10,728 nt of DNA from an uncultured Eubacteriales bacterium (GTDB lineage: Bacteria > Bacillota > Clostridia > Peptostreptococcales > Anaerovoracaceae), in contig CADBRY010000076.1 of the NCBI GenBank assembly GCA_902797195.1, positions 1-10,728 of the forward strand, read 5' to 3'. A model generated the notes under the pieces. That model was not told the origin of the DNA. It did no database searches and saw only the letters and a list, made by a program, of their open reading frames with translations. The first letter of the stretch is position 1. Each line of letters starts with the position of its first letter. Of the stretch, positions 1 through 6,924 are shown piece by piece. Made by a program: the position numbers and the translations under genes.

Positions 1-1023
1 AAATGGGTGCTAAGACAGCTTGTTGAAGGAGGCGCGGATCCTGAGATACTGTATAAAAACAGACCTCATATAGGAACGGACAGGCTCAGGACGATAGTGC
101 CCAATATAAGAAAAAGAATAGAAGCACTTGGAGGAGAAATCAGATTTTCAACAAGGCTTGAGAGGATAGACCAAGAAGAAGGAGTTCTAAAAGGGATATT
201 CGTCAAGAGAACTGATGAAGATGGTCCCGAAGAATACATACCGGCGGACTGTATGATAATAGCCACCGGCCACAGCGCTGAAGATACTTTCAGGATGCTG
301 AGAGAGGAAGGCCTTGAAATGAGACCTAAGCCCTTCAGCATTGGAGTGAGGATCGAACATCTGCAGGAAGACATAGACAGAGAGCAATACGGAGATCCCG
401 TTCTTGCGGAAGTTTTTGGACACAGCGAATACAAACTCAATCATAGATGTGAAAATGGCAGAGGAGTATACACCTTCTGCATGTGTCCCGGGGGACAGGT
501 GATTAACGCCTCATCATCCAAAGGGTATGGGCTCACCAATGGAATGAGCAACCGGGCAAGAGACGGAAAGTACGCCAACAGCGCCCTTCTGGTGGATGTA
601 AGGGTGGATGATTTTCAAAAGGAGGGAGACCCGCTTTCGGGGATCGCCTTCCAGAAGAAATACGAAAAAATGGCCTGGGAAAGAGGCGATGCTCCCGGGC
701 TGCCCGTTACCGACTACGGCAGCTTCCGAAAGAAGGAGGATGACAAAGTGAGATCCTGCCTTCCGGATTTTGCCGCAGAGGGCATATTGGAAGCCATGCC
801 ACATCTTGGGAAGAAGCTTAAGGGATTCGACTCGGATGATGCCAGGATGACGGCTGTGGAATCCAGAAGTTCATCACCTGTTAGGATAATCAGAGATGAT
901 AAACTTCAAAGCACAGTTTCCGGGATCATCCCTGCGGGGGAGGGCCCGGGATATGCGGGCGGAATAATGTCCGCGGCCGTTGACGGAATAAAGGCTGCTC
1001 AGGCGGCTCTTGATCTAAAATAA
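1..1023 (+). CDS. FAD-dependent dehydrogenase-like protein, COG2509 type (5' partial)
   Basis: This is the C-terminal 340 codons of a predicted FAD/NAD(P)-binding oxidoreductase. The frame is open from base 1 (first codons read K-W-V), so the true start and the N-terminal Rossmann FAD-binding segment lie upstream; full-length relatives are about 520-540 residues. What remains matches the family: KPHIGTDRLRTIVPNIRK near the start, MIIATGHSAEDTFRML (second dinucleotide-fold strand), the cysteine-bearing FCMCPGGQVINASS block, LTNGMSNRARDGKYANSALL, and the C-terminal flavin-contacting GEGPGYAGGIMSAAVDGI. The physiological substrate of this family is not established; a redox role in the cytosol is inferred from the fold only. 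TAA at 1021-1023 is followed 17 bases later by phoH, so it probably belongs to the same transcript. In B. subtilis the genes before phoH are yqfC/yqfD rather than this one. The family assignment is recalled, not searched. Confidence 0.85.
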   Translation, partial: KWVLRQLVEGGADPEILYKNRPHIGTDRLRTIVPNIRKRIEALGGEIRFSTRLERIDQEEGVLKGIFVKRTDEDGPEEYIPADCMIIATGHSAEDTFRMLREEGLEMRPKPFSIGVRIEHLQEDIDREQYGDPVLAEVFGHSEYKLNHRCENGRGVYTFCMCPGGQVINASSSKGYGLTNGMSNRARDGKYANSALLVDVRVDDFQKEGDPLSGIAFQKKYEKMAWERGDAPGLPVTDYGSFRKKEDDKVRSCLPDFAAEGILEAMPHLGKKLKGFDSDDARMTAVESRSSSPVRIIRDDKLQSTVSGIIPAGEGPGYAGGIMSAAVDGIKAAQAALDLK

Positions 1024-1040
1024 AAAAAGGAGCGAAGATA

Positions 1041-2009
1041 TTGGAGTATAACAGGATAGTCAATAGTGAAGCCAGGCTTTCTCTGGAGGATATCGACAGG
1101 AGCGAACTTTTCGGGAGCCTTGACAGGAATCTCAGAGACCTTGAGGACAGGTACAAGGTGGTGACCGTTCAGAGGGACAACCAGCTTATCATCAGAGGAG
1201 AGCAGGCTGATGAGGCCGCCGGCATCATAAACGAGATGATAGAAGCCCTGCGGAGAGGAGAAAAGCTGGACGACCAGAAGATCGGATACATCACCGACCT
1301 TAAGAGGGAGGGGATATCCTACGGCAAACAGAATGTAAGCGGAGATATCATCTGCTTCACTCACGACGGCAAACCCTTAAGACCAAAGACCATAGGCCAG
1401 AGAAAATACGTAGAGGCCATCAGAAACAAGGAGATCGTATTTGGTATAGGTCCCGCAGGTACGGGAAAGACCTACATAGCCGTGGCCATGGCCGTAAACG
1501 CATTTAAAAACAGGGAGGTCAAGAGGATAATACTTGCAAGACCTGCGGTTGAAGCGGGTGAAAGTCTGGGATTTCTGCCGGGAGATCTTCAGGAAAAAGT
1601 AGACCCCTATCTCAGGCCTCTATACGATGCCCTCTACGACGTTCTCGGCAGAGAGACCGCTCTAAGGTTAAAGGAAAAGGAAGCCATAGAGGTAGTGCCC
1701 CTGGCATACATGAGGGGAAGGACTCTGGATAATTCCTTCATCATCCTTGACGAAGCTCAGAACACCACACCGGAGCAGATGAAGATGTTCCTCACCAGAA
1801 TGGGATTCGATTCTAAGGTGGTGGTAACGGGAGATATAACCCAGATCGACCTTCCCAAGGACAGAAAGTCCGGCCTCATAGAAGTCCAGAAGATCCTCAA
1901 GGATGTTGAGGAAATACAGTTCTGCAGACTCAGAGAGGTGGACGTGGTCAGACATCAGCTTGTGAAAAAGGTTATCAGCGCATACGAAAGGTACGAGAAA
2001 AAGAAATGA
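1041..2009 (+). CDS. phoH: PhoH family ATPase/RNA helicase-like protein (YbeZ type)
   Basis: A 322-residue cytosolic P-loop NTPase, the normal length for PhoH. The N-terminal ~110 residues are the usual KH-like RNA-binding region. The PhoH ATPase domain follows, with Walker A GPAGTGKT at residues 137-144 (Lys143) and Walker B FIILDEAQN with Asp237-Glu238, then the VVTGDITQIDLP segment typical of the family. The start is TTG at 1041, chosen because AGGAG at 1028-1032 sits 8 bases upstream and the N-terminus then has family length; no ATG fits. The stop TGA overlaps the ybeY start (ATGA, 2006-2009), implying coupled translation. PhoH (YbeZ) is known to partner with the YbeY endonuclease in several bacteria, which fits this adjacency. 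The precise cellular role (RNA remodelling in ribosome maturation or RNA quality control) is family knowledge, not visible here. Confidence 0.95.
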   Translation: MEYNRIVNSEARLSLEDIDRSELFGSLDRNLRDLEDRYKVVTVQRDNQLIIRGEQADEAAGIINEMIEALRRGEKLDDQKIGYITDLKREGISYGKQNVSGDIICFTHDGKPLRPKTIGQRKYVEAIRNKEIVFGIGPAGTGKTYIAVAMAVNAFKNREVKRIILARPAVEAGESLGFLPGDLQEKVDPYLRPLYDALYDVLGRETALRLKEKEAIEVVPLAYMRGRTLDNSFIILDEAQNTTPEQMKMFLTRMGFDSKVVVTGDITQIDLPKDRKSGLIEVQKILKDVEEIQFCRLREVDVVRHQLVKKVISAYERYEKKK

Positions 2010-2539
2010 TCATCTGGCTGCAGGAAGAGATAAGCGAAGAATTCAAAGGCAACCTGAGCGAGGGGTATATGGAGCTTATAGAAAAAGCTGCGGACCTTTG
2101 CCTTGAAAAAGAAGGAATAGGAGGCAGTCAGGCAGAGCATCTGGGAATCGGCCTTTCCTTTGTGGATGAAGATGAGATAAAGGAGCTCAACGGACAGTAC
2201 AGGCAGGTGGATGAGGTCACAGATGTGTTGTCTTTCCCCATGATGGAAGGCCTCGGGGAGATAAAAGAGGCTTTGGAAAGTCAGCCCGGGGACATGGGAA
2301 TATCCCTGGGGGATGTGGTCATCTGCATGGACAGAATAAGACAGCAGGCGGCGGAGTACGGCCACTCGGAGACGAGAGAACTGATATATCTCTTTGTCCA
2401 CAGCATGCTTCATCTTATGGGATACGATCATATGAACGATGACGATAAGAAAAAAATGAGGGCCAAAGAAGAGGAAATAATGGGGACCATGGGAATTGAC
2501 AGAAGGCCCCCGGATACAGATGGAGGAGATGAACAATGA
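2006..2539 (+). CDS. ybeY: Endoribonuclease YbeY (16S rRNA maturation)
   Basis: A 177-residue zinc-dependent single-strand endoribonuclease of the UPF0054 family, acting in the cytosol on 16S rRNA 3'-end processing and 70S quality control. The diagnostic metal-binding motif HSMLHLMGYDH is intact, with the three ligand histidines at residues 132, 136 and 142. The upstream family block QVDEVTDVLSFPM is also present. Relatives run about 150-170 residues; the small excess is a hydrophilic tail (RRPPDTDGGDEQ). Its ATG overlaps the phoH stop by 4 bases and no strong Shine-Dalgarno precedes it, so translation is probably coupled to phoH. The stop likewise overlaps the cdd start. In the Bacillus arrangement a PgpH-type membrane phosphodiesterase gene separates phoH and ybeY; here they are directly joined. 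Confidence 0.95.
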   Translation: MIIWLQEEISEEFKGNLSEGYMELIEKAADLCLEKEGIGGSQAEHLGIGLSFVDEDEIKELNGQYRQVDEVTDVLSFPMMEGLGEIKEALESQPGDMGISLGDVVICMDRIRQQAAEYGHSETRELIYLFVHSMLHLMGYDHMNDDDKKKMRAKEEEIMGTMGIDRRPPDTDGGDEQ

Positions 2540-2949
2540 GTGGACAGGATTATCTTTCACTATACAAAGCCGCCGAAAAGGCAAGGGTAAATGCCCACGC
2601 TCCCTATTCGGGATTCAAGGTTGGCGCTGCCCTGCTTACAGGTGACGGAAGGGTGTTTACGGGAGTGAACGTGGAAAACTCTTCATTTGGGGCCACAATA
2701 TGCGCAGAGCGTACGGCTTTTGTAAAGGCAATATCAGAGGGAGTAAGAGACTTTGAAGCCATAGCCGTTTCCGCCGGAGATGAACCTGCGGTGCCCTGCG
2801 GCATATGCCGGCAGTTTATGAGCGATTTTGCACCGGACCTGAAGGTGGTGACCGGACCCTCCGATGAGGACGGAAATGGATTGAAGGTCATCGGCCTCAG
2901 GGAACTTTTCCCCGAGGCATTTGTTCTGGACAGGCAGGACAGGCAGTAA
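2536..2949 (+). CDS. cdd: Cytidine deaminase
   Basis: A 137-residue homotetrameric-type cytidine deaminase converting cytidine or deoxycytidine to uridine or deoxyuridine in pyrimidine salvage. The substrate-binding segment HAPYSGFKVGAALLTGDG and VNVENSSFGATICAER are present. The catalytic signature is complete: Cys56 and Glu58 (C-A-E) and the P-C-G-I-C motif with Cys88 and Cys91, giving three Zn-ligand cysteines and the catalytic glutamate. The C-terminal GLRELFPEAF is typical. The start ATG at 2536 overlaps the ybeY stop and has GGAGGAG at 2522-2528, 7 bases upstream. The last six residues (DRQDRQ) come from a 9-bp tandem duplication at 2928-2945. dgkA, which lies between ybeY and cdd in Bacillus, is missing. 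Confidence 0.96.
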   Translation: MSGQDYLSLYKAAEKARVNAHAPYSGFKVGAALLTGDGRVFTGVNVENSSFGATICAERTAFVKAISEGVRDFEAIAVSAGDEPAVPCGICRQFMSDFAPDLKVVTGPSDEDGNGLKVIGLRELFPEAFVLDRQDRQ

Positions 2950-2971
2950 CAATTGGGACAGTAAAGGAAAA

Positions 2972-2976
2972 GAGGG
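2972..2976 (+). promoter_or_regulatory. era: Ribosome binding site that fixes the era start
   Basis: GAGGG 7 bases before ATG 2984. It supports that ATG over the in-frame TTG at 2921, which lies inside cdd and would add 21 residues (beginning MFWTGRTGSNN) unlike any Era N-terminus I know. Confidence 0.6.
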
Positions 2977-2983
2977 ACAGAAA

Positions 2984-3877
2984 ATGAGATCCGGATTCGT
3001 TGGAATAGTGGGAAGACCTAATGTTGGAAAGTCAACGCTTCTCAACGCAATACTGGGAGAGAAGATAGCCATTACCACGGAAAAACCTCAGACCACCAGA
3101 AATACCATACGGGGAATATACACCAGGATCGATGGTGTGGATGAGGGCATCCAGATGGTGTTCATAGATACTCCCGGGATACACAGACCCAGGACAAAAC
3201 TTGGGTCCTACATGACTGAAGCGGCCATAGGGACTTTCAGGGAGGTGGACGTTATATTGTTTCTTGCGGATTCCCATCCTGAAAAAACTCCTCAGGACAG
3301 GTATATTCTCGATCTGCTGAAGGAAACGGACACCCCCCGCATAGCGGTCATCAACAAGGTGGATTCTCTGAAGCCCGATGAATTCCAGGAGATATTCCAT
3401 GCCTATGAGGAGATGGAAATATTTGACAACATCATAGGAATATCCGCCCTCCAAGGGATACGGGTGGAAGAACTTCTTGAGATGACGGGAGAATATATGG
3501 AGGAAGGCCCCATGTACTTCCCTGAAGATCAGGTCAGCGAAGAGCCTCTCAGATTCATTGCCGCGGAAATAATCAGAGAAAAGGTGCTCCTCTACATGGA
3601 GGATGAGATCCCCCACGGAGTGGCGGTGGAGATCGAGTCCTACGAGGAAGAGGATGAGCTTACCAGAATCGGCGCGGTGATTTACTGCGAGAAAAAATCC
3701 CATAAGGGAATGATAATAGGCAAGGGCGGACGCAAGCTGAAAGGCATAGGAAAAAGCGCCCGCCAGGAACTTGAGGCACTGGTGGGAACGAAGGTGTTCC
3801 TCCAGACCTGGGTAAAGGTGAGGGAAAACTGGAGAGACAGCGACAGAGCACTGTCTCAGTTCGGGTATGGAGAATGA
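2984..3877 (+). CDS. era: GTPase Era
   Basis: A 297-residue essential GTPase that binds the 3' end of 16S rRNA and assists 30S assembly; this is the usual family length. The G domain has G1 GRPNVGKS (residues 10-17), a G2 region TTRNTIRGI, G3 DTPG (62-65), G4 NKVD (124-127) and G5 SAL (154-156). The C-terminal type-2 KH domain carries MIIGKGGRKLKGIG starting at residue 243, followed by the conserved VFLQTWVKVRENWR and a terminal FGYGE. ATG 2984 is chosen because the protein then begins RSGFVGIVGRPNVGKST as in relatives and a GAGGG lies 7 bases upstream. The 34-base gap after cdd holds no terminator. Its stop overlaps the recO start (ATGA, 3874-3877), so the two are likely translationally coupled. 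Proximity to ybeY is functionally sensible, since both act on the 16S 3' end. Confidence 0.97.
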   Translation: MRSGFVGIVGRPNVGKSTLLNAILGEKIAITTEKPQTTRNTIRGIYTRIDGVDEGIQMVFIDTPGIHRPRTKLGSYMTEAAIGTFREVDVILFLADSHPEKTPQDRYILDLLKETDTPRIAVINKVDSLKPDEFQEIFHAYEEMEIFDNIIGISALQGIRVEELLEMTGEYMEEGPMYFPEDQVSEEPLRFIAAEIIREKVLLYMEDEIPHGVAVEIESYEEEDELTRIGAVIYCEKKSHKGMIIGKGGRKLKGIGKSARQELEALVGTKVFLQTWVKVRENWRDSDRALSQFGYGE

Positions 3878-4656
3878 TTACTGATACTGAAGGGATCGTA
3901 TTAAGACAGATAAAAACTTCATACAACAGGAGGATGATCAGGCTTTTTACCCGCTCCTACGGAAAGATCAGCGCAGGCACGAGCATTGGCGAAAAGGGAA
4001 GAAGCAAGGGAACTCTTGCGATAAGACCCTTCACCTACGGCAGATACGAGCTCTTCAAAAACAGAGACAGCTTTAATATCAACTCCGCCGAGGTGATCAA
4101 AAGTTTTTACGGCATCGGAGAAGACGTGGAAAAATACATGCACGGAGCCTATGTTCTGGAGTTCACCGAAAAAGCCCTCCCGGAAGAAATGGCTGTGCCG
4201 GCTCTCTTCGACCTTATAGTTGAATTCTTCAGGGTCCTTGAAAAAAGGGACAAAGGCATCGGAACTCTGGTGCTCTCTTACCAGATAAAGCTTTTTAACA
4301 TCAGCGGAAGCATGCCGGAGCTTGAGACATGCGCATGCTGCGGCAAGGCCCTTGATCCCAATAATGGGGAAAAGGACGGCGTTGATTTTGCACCCGCATA
4401 TTTCAGCATAAAAGAGGGCGGGACCGTCTGCGGTGAGTGCGCCGAAAAACTACAAAATTCAGGGGATGACACATTGATTATTTGCCGTGGATTTGATATA
4501 GTTAGTGTGTTAAAGTTTTTGGCTCAGACACCACTGAGTCAGCTGGAAAATATAGCTCTGAATAAGGAGGATGGGCAGCTGCTGCAGAGAGTAATCAGAG
4601 AATATGCGGCCTATCATCTGGATATTACGGACGTAAAAAGTGAAGAACTCGTCTGA
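3874..4656 (+). CDS. recO: DNA repair protein RecO
   Basis: A 260-residue recombination mediator that works with RecR (and RecF) to load RecA on SSB-coated single-stranded DNA. The N-terminal OB-fold region begins ITDTEGIVLRQIKTSYNRRMIRLFT and continues with GTLAIRPFTYGRYELF; a helical region follows. A zinc-finger pair is visible: Cys153 and Cys156 in ETCACCGKALD, then Cys186 and Cys189 in VCGECAEKL. Length and layout match Gram-positive RecO. The ATG overlaps the era stop. A GGAG exists but only one base from the start, so expression probably relies on coupling to era. Bases ~4448-4530 near the 3' end are visibly more A/T-rich than the rest of the gene and contain a promoter-like sequence listed separately. 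Confidence 0.93.
   Translation: MITDTEGIVLRQIKTSYNRRMIRLFTRSYGKISAGTSIGEKGRSKGTLAIRPFTYGRYELFKNRDSFNINSAEVIKSFYGIGEDVEKYMHGAYVLEFTEKALPEEMAVPALFDLIVEFFRVLEKRDKGIGTLVLSYQIKLFNISGSMPELETCACCGKALDPNNGEKDGVDFAPAYFSIKEGGTVCGECAEKLQNSGDDTLIICRGFDIVSVLKFLAQTPLSQLENIALNKEDGQLLQRVIREYAAYHLDITDVKSEELV
4474..4502 (+). promoter_or_regulatory. Candidate internal sigma-A promoter at the end of recO
   Basis: TTGATT (4474-4479), a 17-base spacer, then TATAGT (4497-4502) preceded by TG one base upstream (extended -10, TGATATAGT). The -10 matches consensus at 5 of 6 positions and the -35 at 4 of 6. It lies in a locally A/T-rich stretch of recO, about 175 bases before the DUF4342-type gene, and could transcribe that gene, the glycyl-tRNA synthetase gene and possibly ppdK separately from the upstream genes. 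This is prediction from sequence only. Confidence 0.45.
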
Positions 4657-4664
4657 TCAATAAA

Positions 4665-4670
4665 AGGAGG
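4665..4670 (+). promoter_or_regulatory. Strong consensus ribosome binding site (AGGAGG)
   Basis: A perfect AGGAGG, 8 bases before ATG 4679 and the strongest site in the window. It suggests the DUF4342-type protein is made at a high level independently of translation of recO, whose stop is 22 bases upstream of the ATG. Confidence 0.75.
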
Positions 4671-4678
4671 AATTTAAG

Positions 4679-5482
4679 ATGGAGATCACTCTGGAAAAAA
4701 TCGAACTGGTCAAAGACAGAACAGGGGTAACCTACGCAGAGGCAAAGGAAGCTCTCGAGGAAACCAATGGAAGCGTGGTAGACGCTATCATCGCCATTGA
4801 AGAAACAGTAAATGCGGGAAAAAGAGAACGTGGCTTTGGAGAAAAAGGAAAGGCACTCTTTGGATCCCTGAAGGATGTTGTTAAAAAGGGTAACGTTGCA
4901 AGGATCCAGGTCAAGAGAGAAGATGAGATCATCCTCAATGTGCCCATCAATGCGGGCATCGTGGGAATCGTAATTGCTCCCCTGGCATCCATCGTTGCGG
5001 TAGTCGCCGCATTCGGATTCAAGTGCGTCATCGAAGTCATCAAGACCGACGGAACCATCATCGATGTAAGCGATACCGTTACCGATACCGTGTCCACAGC
5101 CATCGAAAAGGGTAGTGATGTGGCGGAAAAAATGAAGGACAAGGGCAGTGAGCTCTACGACATGGGCAGAAAGAAAGCCGACGAGTATTCCGACAAGATC
5201 AAGGATACGGATCTCTACGACAAGGCAAAGGATGCCGCGGGAGATCTTAAGGATAAGGCTGACGATTTTAAAGAAAAGGCAAAGGATGCTGCGGAAGACC
5301 TGAAGGAGAAGGCTGACGATCTTAAGGACAAGGCGGAAGATGCCGCAGACGATCTGAAGGAGAAGGCTGACGACATAAAGGGAAAGGCAAAGAAATCGGC
5401 AAAGAAAAAAGCTGAGAAAGCGGAAGATGCCGCAGAAGAAGCAGAAGAGAAGGCAGAGGAGGCAGCGGAAGACCAGGAGTAA
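4679..5482 (+). CDS. DUF4342-type protein with UBA/TS-N-like N-terminus and long charged helical repeat tail
   Basis: 267 residues in three parts. Residues 1-45 (EKIELVKDRTGVTYAEAKEA...NGSVVDAI) resemble the UBA-like three-helix fold of EF-Ts N-termini and NAC proteins. Residues ~74-125 match what I recall of DUF4342: a basic/acidic strand (ARIQVKREDEIILNVPIN) then a glycine/alanine-rich hydrophobic stretch (~93-114), long enough for one membrane segment, though it could be buried. From ~137 to the end the protein is almost only K, E, D and A, with no proline. It contains three near-identical 18-residue units at 182-235 and an Ala/Glu/Lys end, predicting one long amphipathic or coiled-coil helix like LEA-type or apolipoprotein-like repeats. 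No enzyme motif is visible and function is unknown; membrane or protein binding and stress protection are guesses. The gene has AGGAGG 8 bases upstream and sits between recO and the synthetase gene. Confidence 0.8.
   Translation: MEITLEKIELVKDRTGVTYAEAKEALEETNGSVVDAIIAIEETVNAGKRERGFGEKGKALFGSLKDVVKKGNVARIQVKREDEIILNVPINAGIVGIVIAPLASIVAVVAAFGFKCVIEVIKTDGTIIDVSDTVTDTVSTAIEKGSDVAEKMKDKGSELYDMGRKKADEYSDKIKDTDLYDKAKDAAGDLKDKADDFKEKAKDAAEDLKEKADDLKDKAEDAADDLKEKADDIKGKAKKSAKKKAEKAEDAAEEAEEKAEEAAEDQE
5222..5383 (+). repeat. Three tandem 54-bp units coding 18-residue helical repeats
   Basis: Units at 5222-5275, 5276-5329 and 5330-5383 encode KAKDAAGDLKDKADDFKE, KAKDAAEDLKEKADDLKD and KAEDAADDLKEKADDIKG (residues 182-199, 200-217, 218-235). 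They are similar but not identical at DNA level, so this is an older duplication under protein-level selection rather than a fresh expansion. Eighteen residues make five helical turns, so each unit returns to the same helix face. Degenerate flanking copies are suggested by LYDKAKDA before the array and KAKKSAKKKAEKAEDA after it. Confidence 0.85.
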
Positions 5483-5500
5483 TCGGTCTTAAGAATAAAT

Positions 5501-6904
5501 ATGAGCGTAGAAACAAACATGGATAAAATAACCGCCCTGGCGAAGAACCGGGGCTTCATATTCCCGGGATCAGAGATCTATGGAGGTCTTGCAAACACCT
5601 GGGACTACGGCCCCCTGGGTGTTGAGCTTAAGAACAATATCAAGGATGCCTGGAGAAGAAAATTCGTGCAGGAGTCCCAGTATAACGTGGGGCTTGACGC
5701 TGCCATACTCATGAACCCGGAAACCTGGGTGGCATCCGGTCACGTGGGAGGATTCGCAGATCCCCTTATCGACTGCAAAGCCTGCAAGTCGCGTTTTCGC
5801 GCAGACCAGCTTATTGAAGCGTATCTGAAAGAGCAGGGTGAAGAAGATGTGGTAGTGGACGGCTGGTCCAACGAAAAGATGGAGCAGTTCATCGAAGAAA
5901 AACAGGTAAAATGTCCGGACTGCGGCAAGTCGGATTTCACGGGAATACGTCAGTTCAACCTGATGTTCAAAACCTTCCAGGGAGTGACGGAGGATTCAAA
6001 GGCTGAGATCTATCTCAGACCTGAGACCGCTCAGGGCATATTCGTAAACTTCAAAAATGTTCAGAGAACATCGAGAAAGAAGATACCCTTCGGAATAGCC
6101 CAGGTGGGTAAATCCTTCAGAAACGAAATAACTCCCGGTAACTTCATCTTCAGGACCAGAGAGTTCGAACAGATGGAGCTGGAGTTTTTCTGCAAGCCCG
6201 GGACCGAACTTGAATGGTTCGCCTACTGGAAGGATTTCTGCGCCAACTTCCTGAAGTCGCTTGGTCTTAAAGAAGATCACATCAAGCTGAGAGATCACGA
6301 CCCTGAAGAACTTTCACATTACAGCAATGCCACAACGGATATAGAATTCCTCTTCCCCTTTGGATGGGGAGAGCTGTGGGGGATCGCTTCCAGAACGGAC
6401 TATGATCTGATGGCTCATCAGAATCATTCCGGACAGGACATGAGCTATCTGGATCCCGAGACCAACGAAAAGTACGTTCCCTATTGCATAGAACCGTCGG
6501 TAGGCGTTGAGAGAATGCTTCTGGCCTTCCTGGTGGACGCATACGACGAAGAAGTCCTCACCGACAGCAAAGGCAACGAAGACATAAGAAAGGTGCTGAG
6601 ACTTCATCCGGCCCTTGCTCCCTTTAAGGCGGCGGTACTGCCCCTGAGCAAGAAGCTTGCCGAGACTGCACAGCCCATCTACGATGAGCTGAGAAAGTAT
6701 TTCAGAGTGGACTATGACGAGGCCGGATCCATAGGCAAGCGTTACCGCAGAGAAGACGAAATAGGAACGCCTTTCTGCATCTGCGTGGATTTTGACACTC
6801 AGGAAGACAATTGTGTTACGATCAGAGACCGTGACACCATGGATCAGATTCGCATCCCTGTTGATCAGGTGAGAGAATATATTGAAGACAAATTACAGTT
6901 TTAG
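5501..6904 (+). CDS. glyQS: Glycine--tRNA ligase, single-chain dimeric type
   Basis: A 467-residue class II aminoacyl-tRNA synthetase that charges tRNA-Gly; this is the eukaryote/archaea-like alpha2 form rather than the alpha2-beta2 GlyQ+GlyS pair of B. subtilis. The N-terminus [27 protein letters not shown] is diagnostic. A zinc-ribbon-like insertion has Cys92, Cys95, Cys138 and Cys141. Motif 2 includes [13 protein letters not shown] with Arg207, and motif 3 is GVERM with Arg338. The C-terminal anticodon-binding domain (from ~375, [14 protein letters not shown]) ends in [18 protein letters not shown]. Start choice is uncertain: ATG 5501 gives [15 protein letters not shown] and ATG 5519 gives MDKITALAK; neither has a well-placed Shine-Dalgarno, the nearest AGGAG being 20 bases from 5501. 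Reinitiation after the upstream stop, 18 bases away, is possible. No T-box leader is present. Confidence 0.96.
   Translation: MSVETNMDKITALAKNRGFIFPGSEIYGGLANTWDYGPLGVELKNNIKDAWRRKFVQESQYNVGLDAAILMNPETWVASGHVGGFADPLIDCKACKSRFRADQLIEAYLKEQGEEDVVVDGWSNEKMEQFIEEKQVKCPDCGKSDFTGIRQFNLMFKTFQGVTEDSKAEIYLRPETAQGIFVNFKNVQRTSRKKIPFGIAQVGKSFRNEITPGNFIFRTREFEQMELEFFCKPGTELEWFAYWKDFCANFLKSLGLKEDHIKLRDHDPEELSHYSNATTDIEFLFPFGWGELWGIASRTDYDLMAHQNHSGQDMSYLDPETNEKYVPYCIEPSVGVERMLLAFLVDAYDEEVLTDSKGNEDIRKVLRLHPALAPFKAAVLPLSKKLAETAQPIYDELRKYFRVDYDEAGSIGKRYRREDEIGTPFCICVDFDTQEDNCVTIRDRDTMDQIRIPVDQVREYIEDKLQF
6792..6822 (+). promoter_or_regulatory. Weak candidate promoter for ppdK inside the synthetase gene
   Basis: A perfect -35 hexamer TTGACA (6792-6797), followed after 19 bases by TACGAT (6817-6822) with an upstream TG (extended -10). 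The spacer is long and the -10 matches only 4 of 6 positions. The DNA encodes the conserved VDFDTQEDN segment of GlyRS, so the match may be chance. If real it would give ppdK its own transcript starting about 100 bases upstream. Confidence 0.2.
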
Positions 6905-6908
6905 AAGT

Positions 6909-6914
6909 GAGGAG
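6909..6914 (+). promoter_or_regulatory. ppdK: Ribosome binding site that fixes the ppdK start
   Basis: GAGGAG 10 bases before ATG 6925. The alternative in-frame GTG at 6907 overlaps this site and would leave it without a ribosome site of its own, so ATG 6925 is preferred. Confidence 0.7.
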
Positions 6915-6924
6915 TGTAACTGAG

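Noticed and set aside
1955..2584. 209-codon minus-strand open frame opposite ybeY
   Set aside because: Shadow of ybeY, whose + strand translation has the complete metal-binding motif; the antisense product resembles nothing known.
2921..2983. Upstream TTG start extending era by 21 residues
   Set aside because: It overlaps the end of cdd, has no ribosome site, and the added residues do not look like Era; ATG 2984 with GAGGG upstream is better.
4521..4537. CTCAG/CTGAG inverted repeat in recO
   Set aside because: A 5-bp stem inside coding sequence with no T-run; not a terminator.
5215..5559. Long minus-strand open frame rich in Ser/Ala/Phe opposite the DUF4342-type repeat tail
   Set aside because: It is the antisense shadow of a K/E/D/A repeat region; it has no plausible ribosome site and an improbable composition.
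6907..6924. GTG start six codons upstream of the ppdK ATG
   Set aside because: It overlaps the GAGGAG ribosome site itself and would add residues absent from PPDK relatives.
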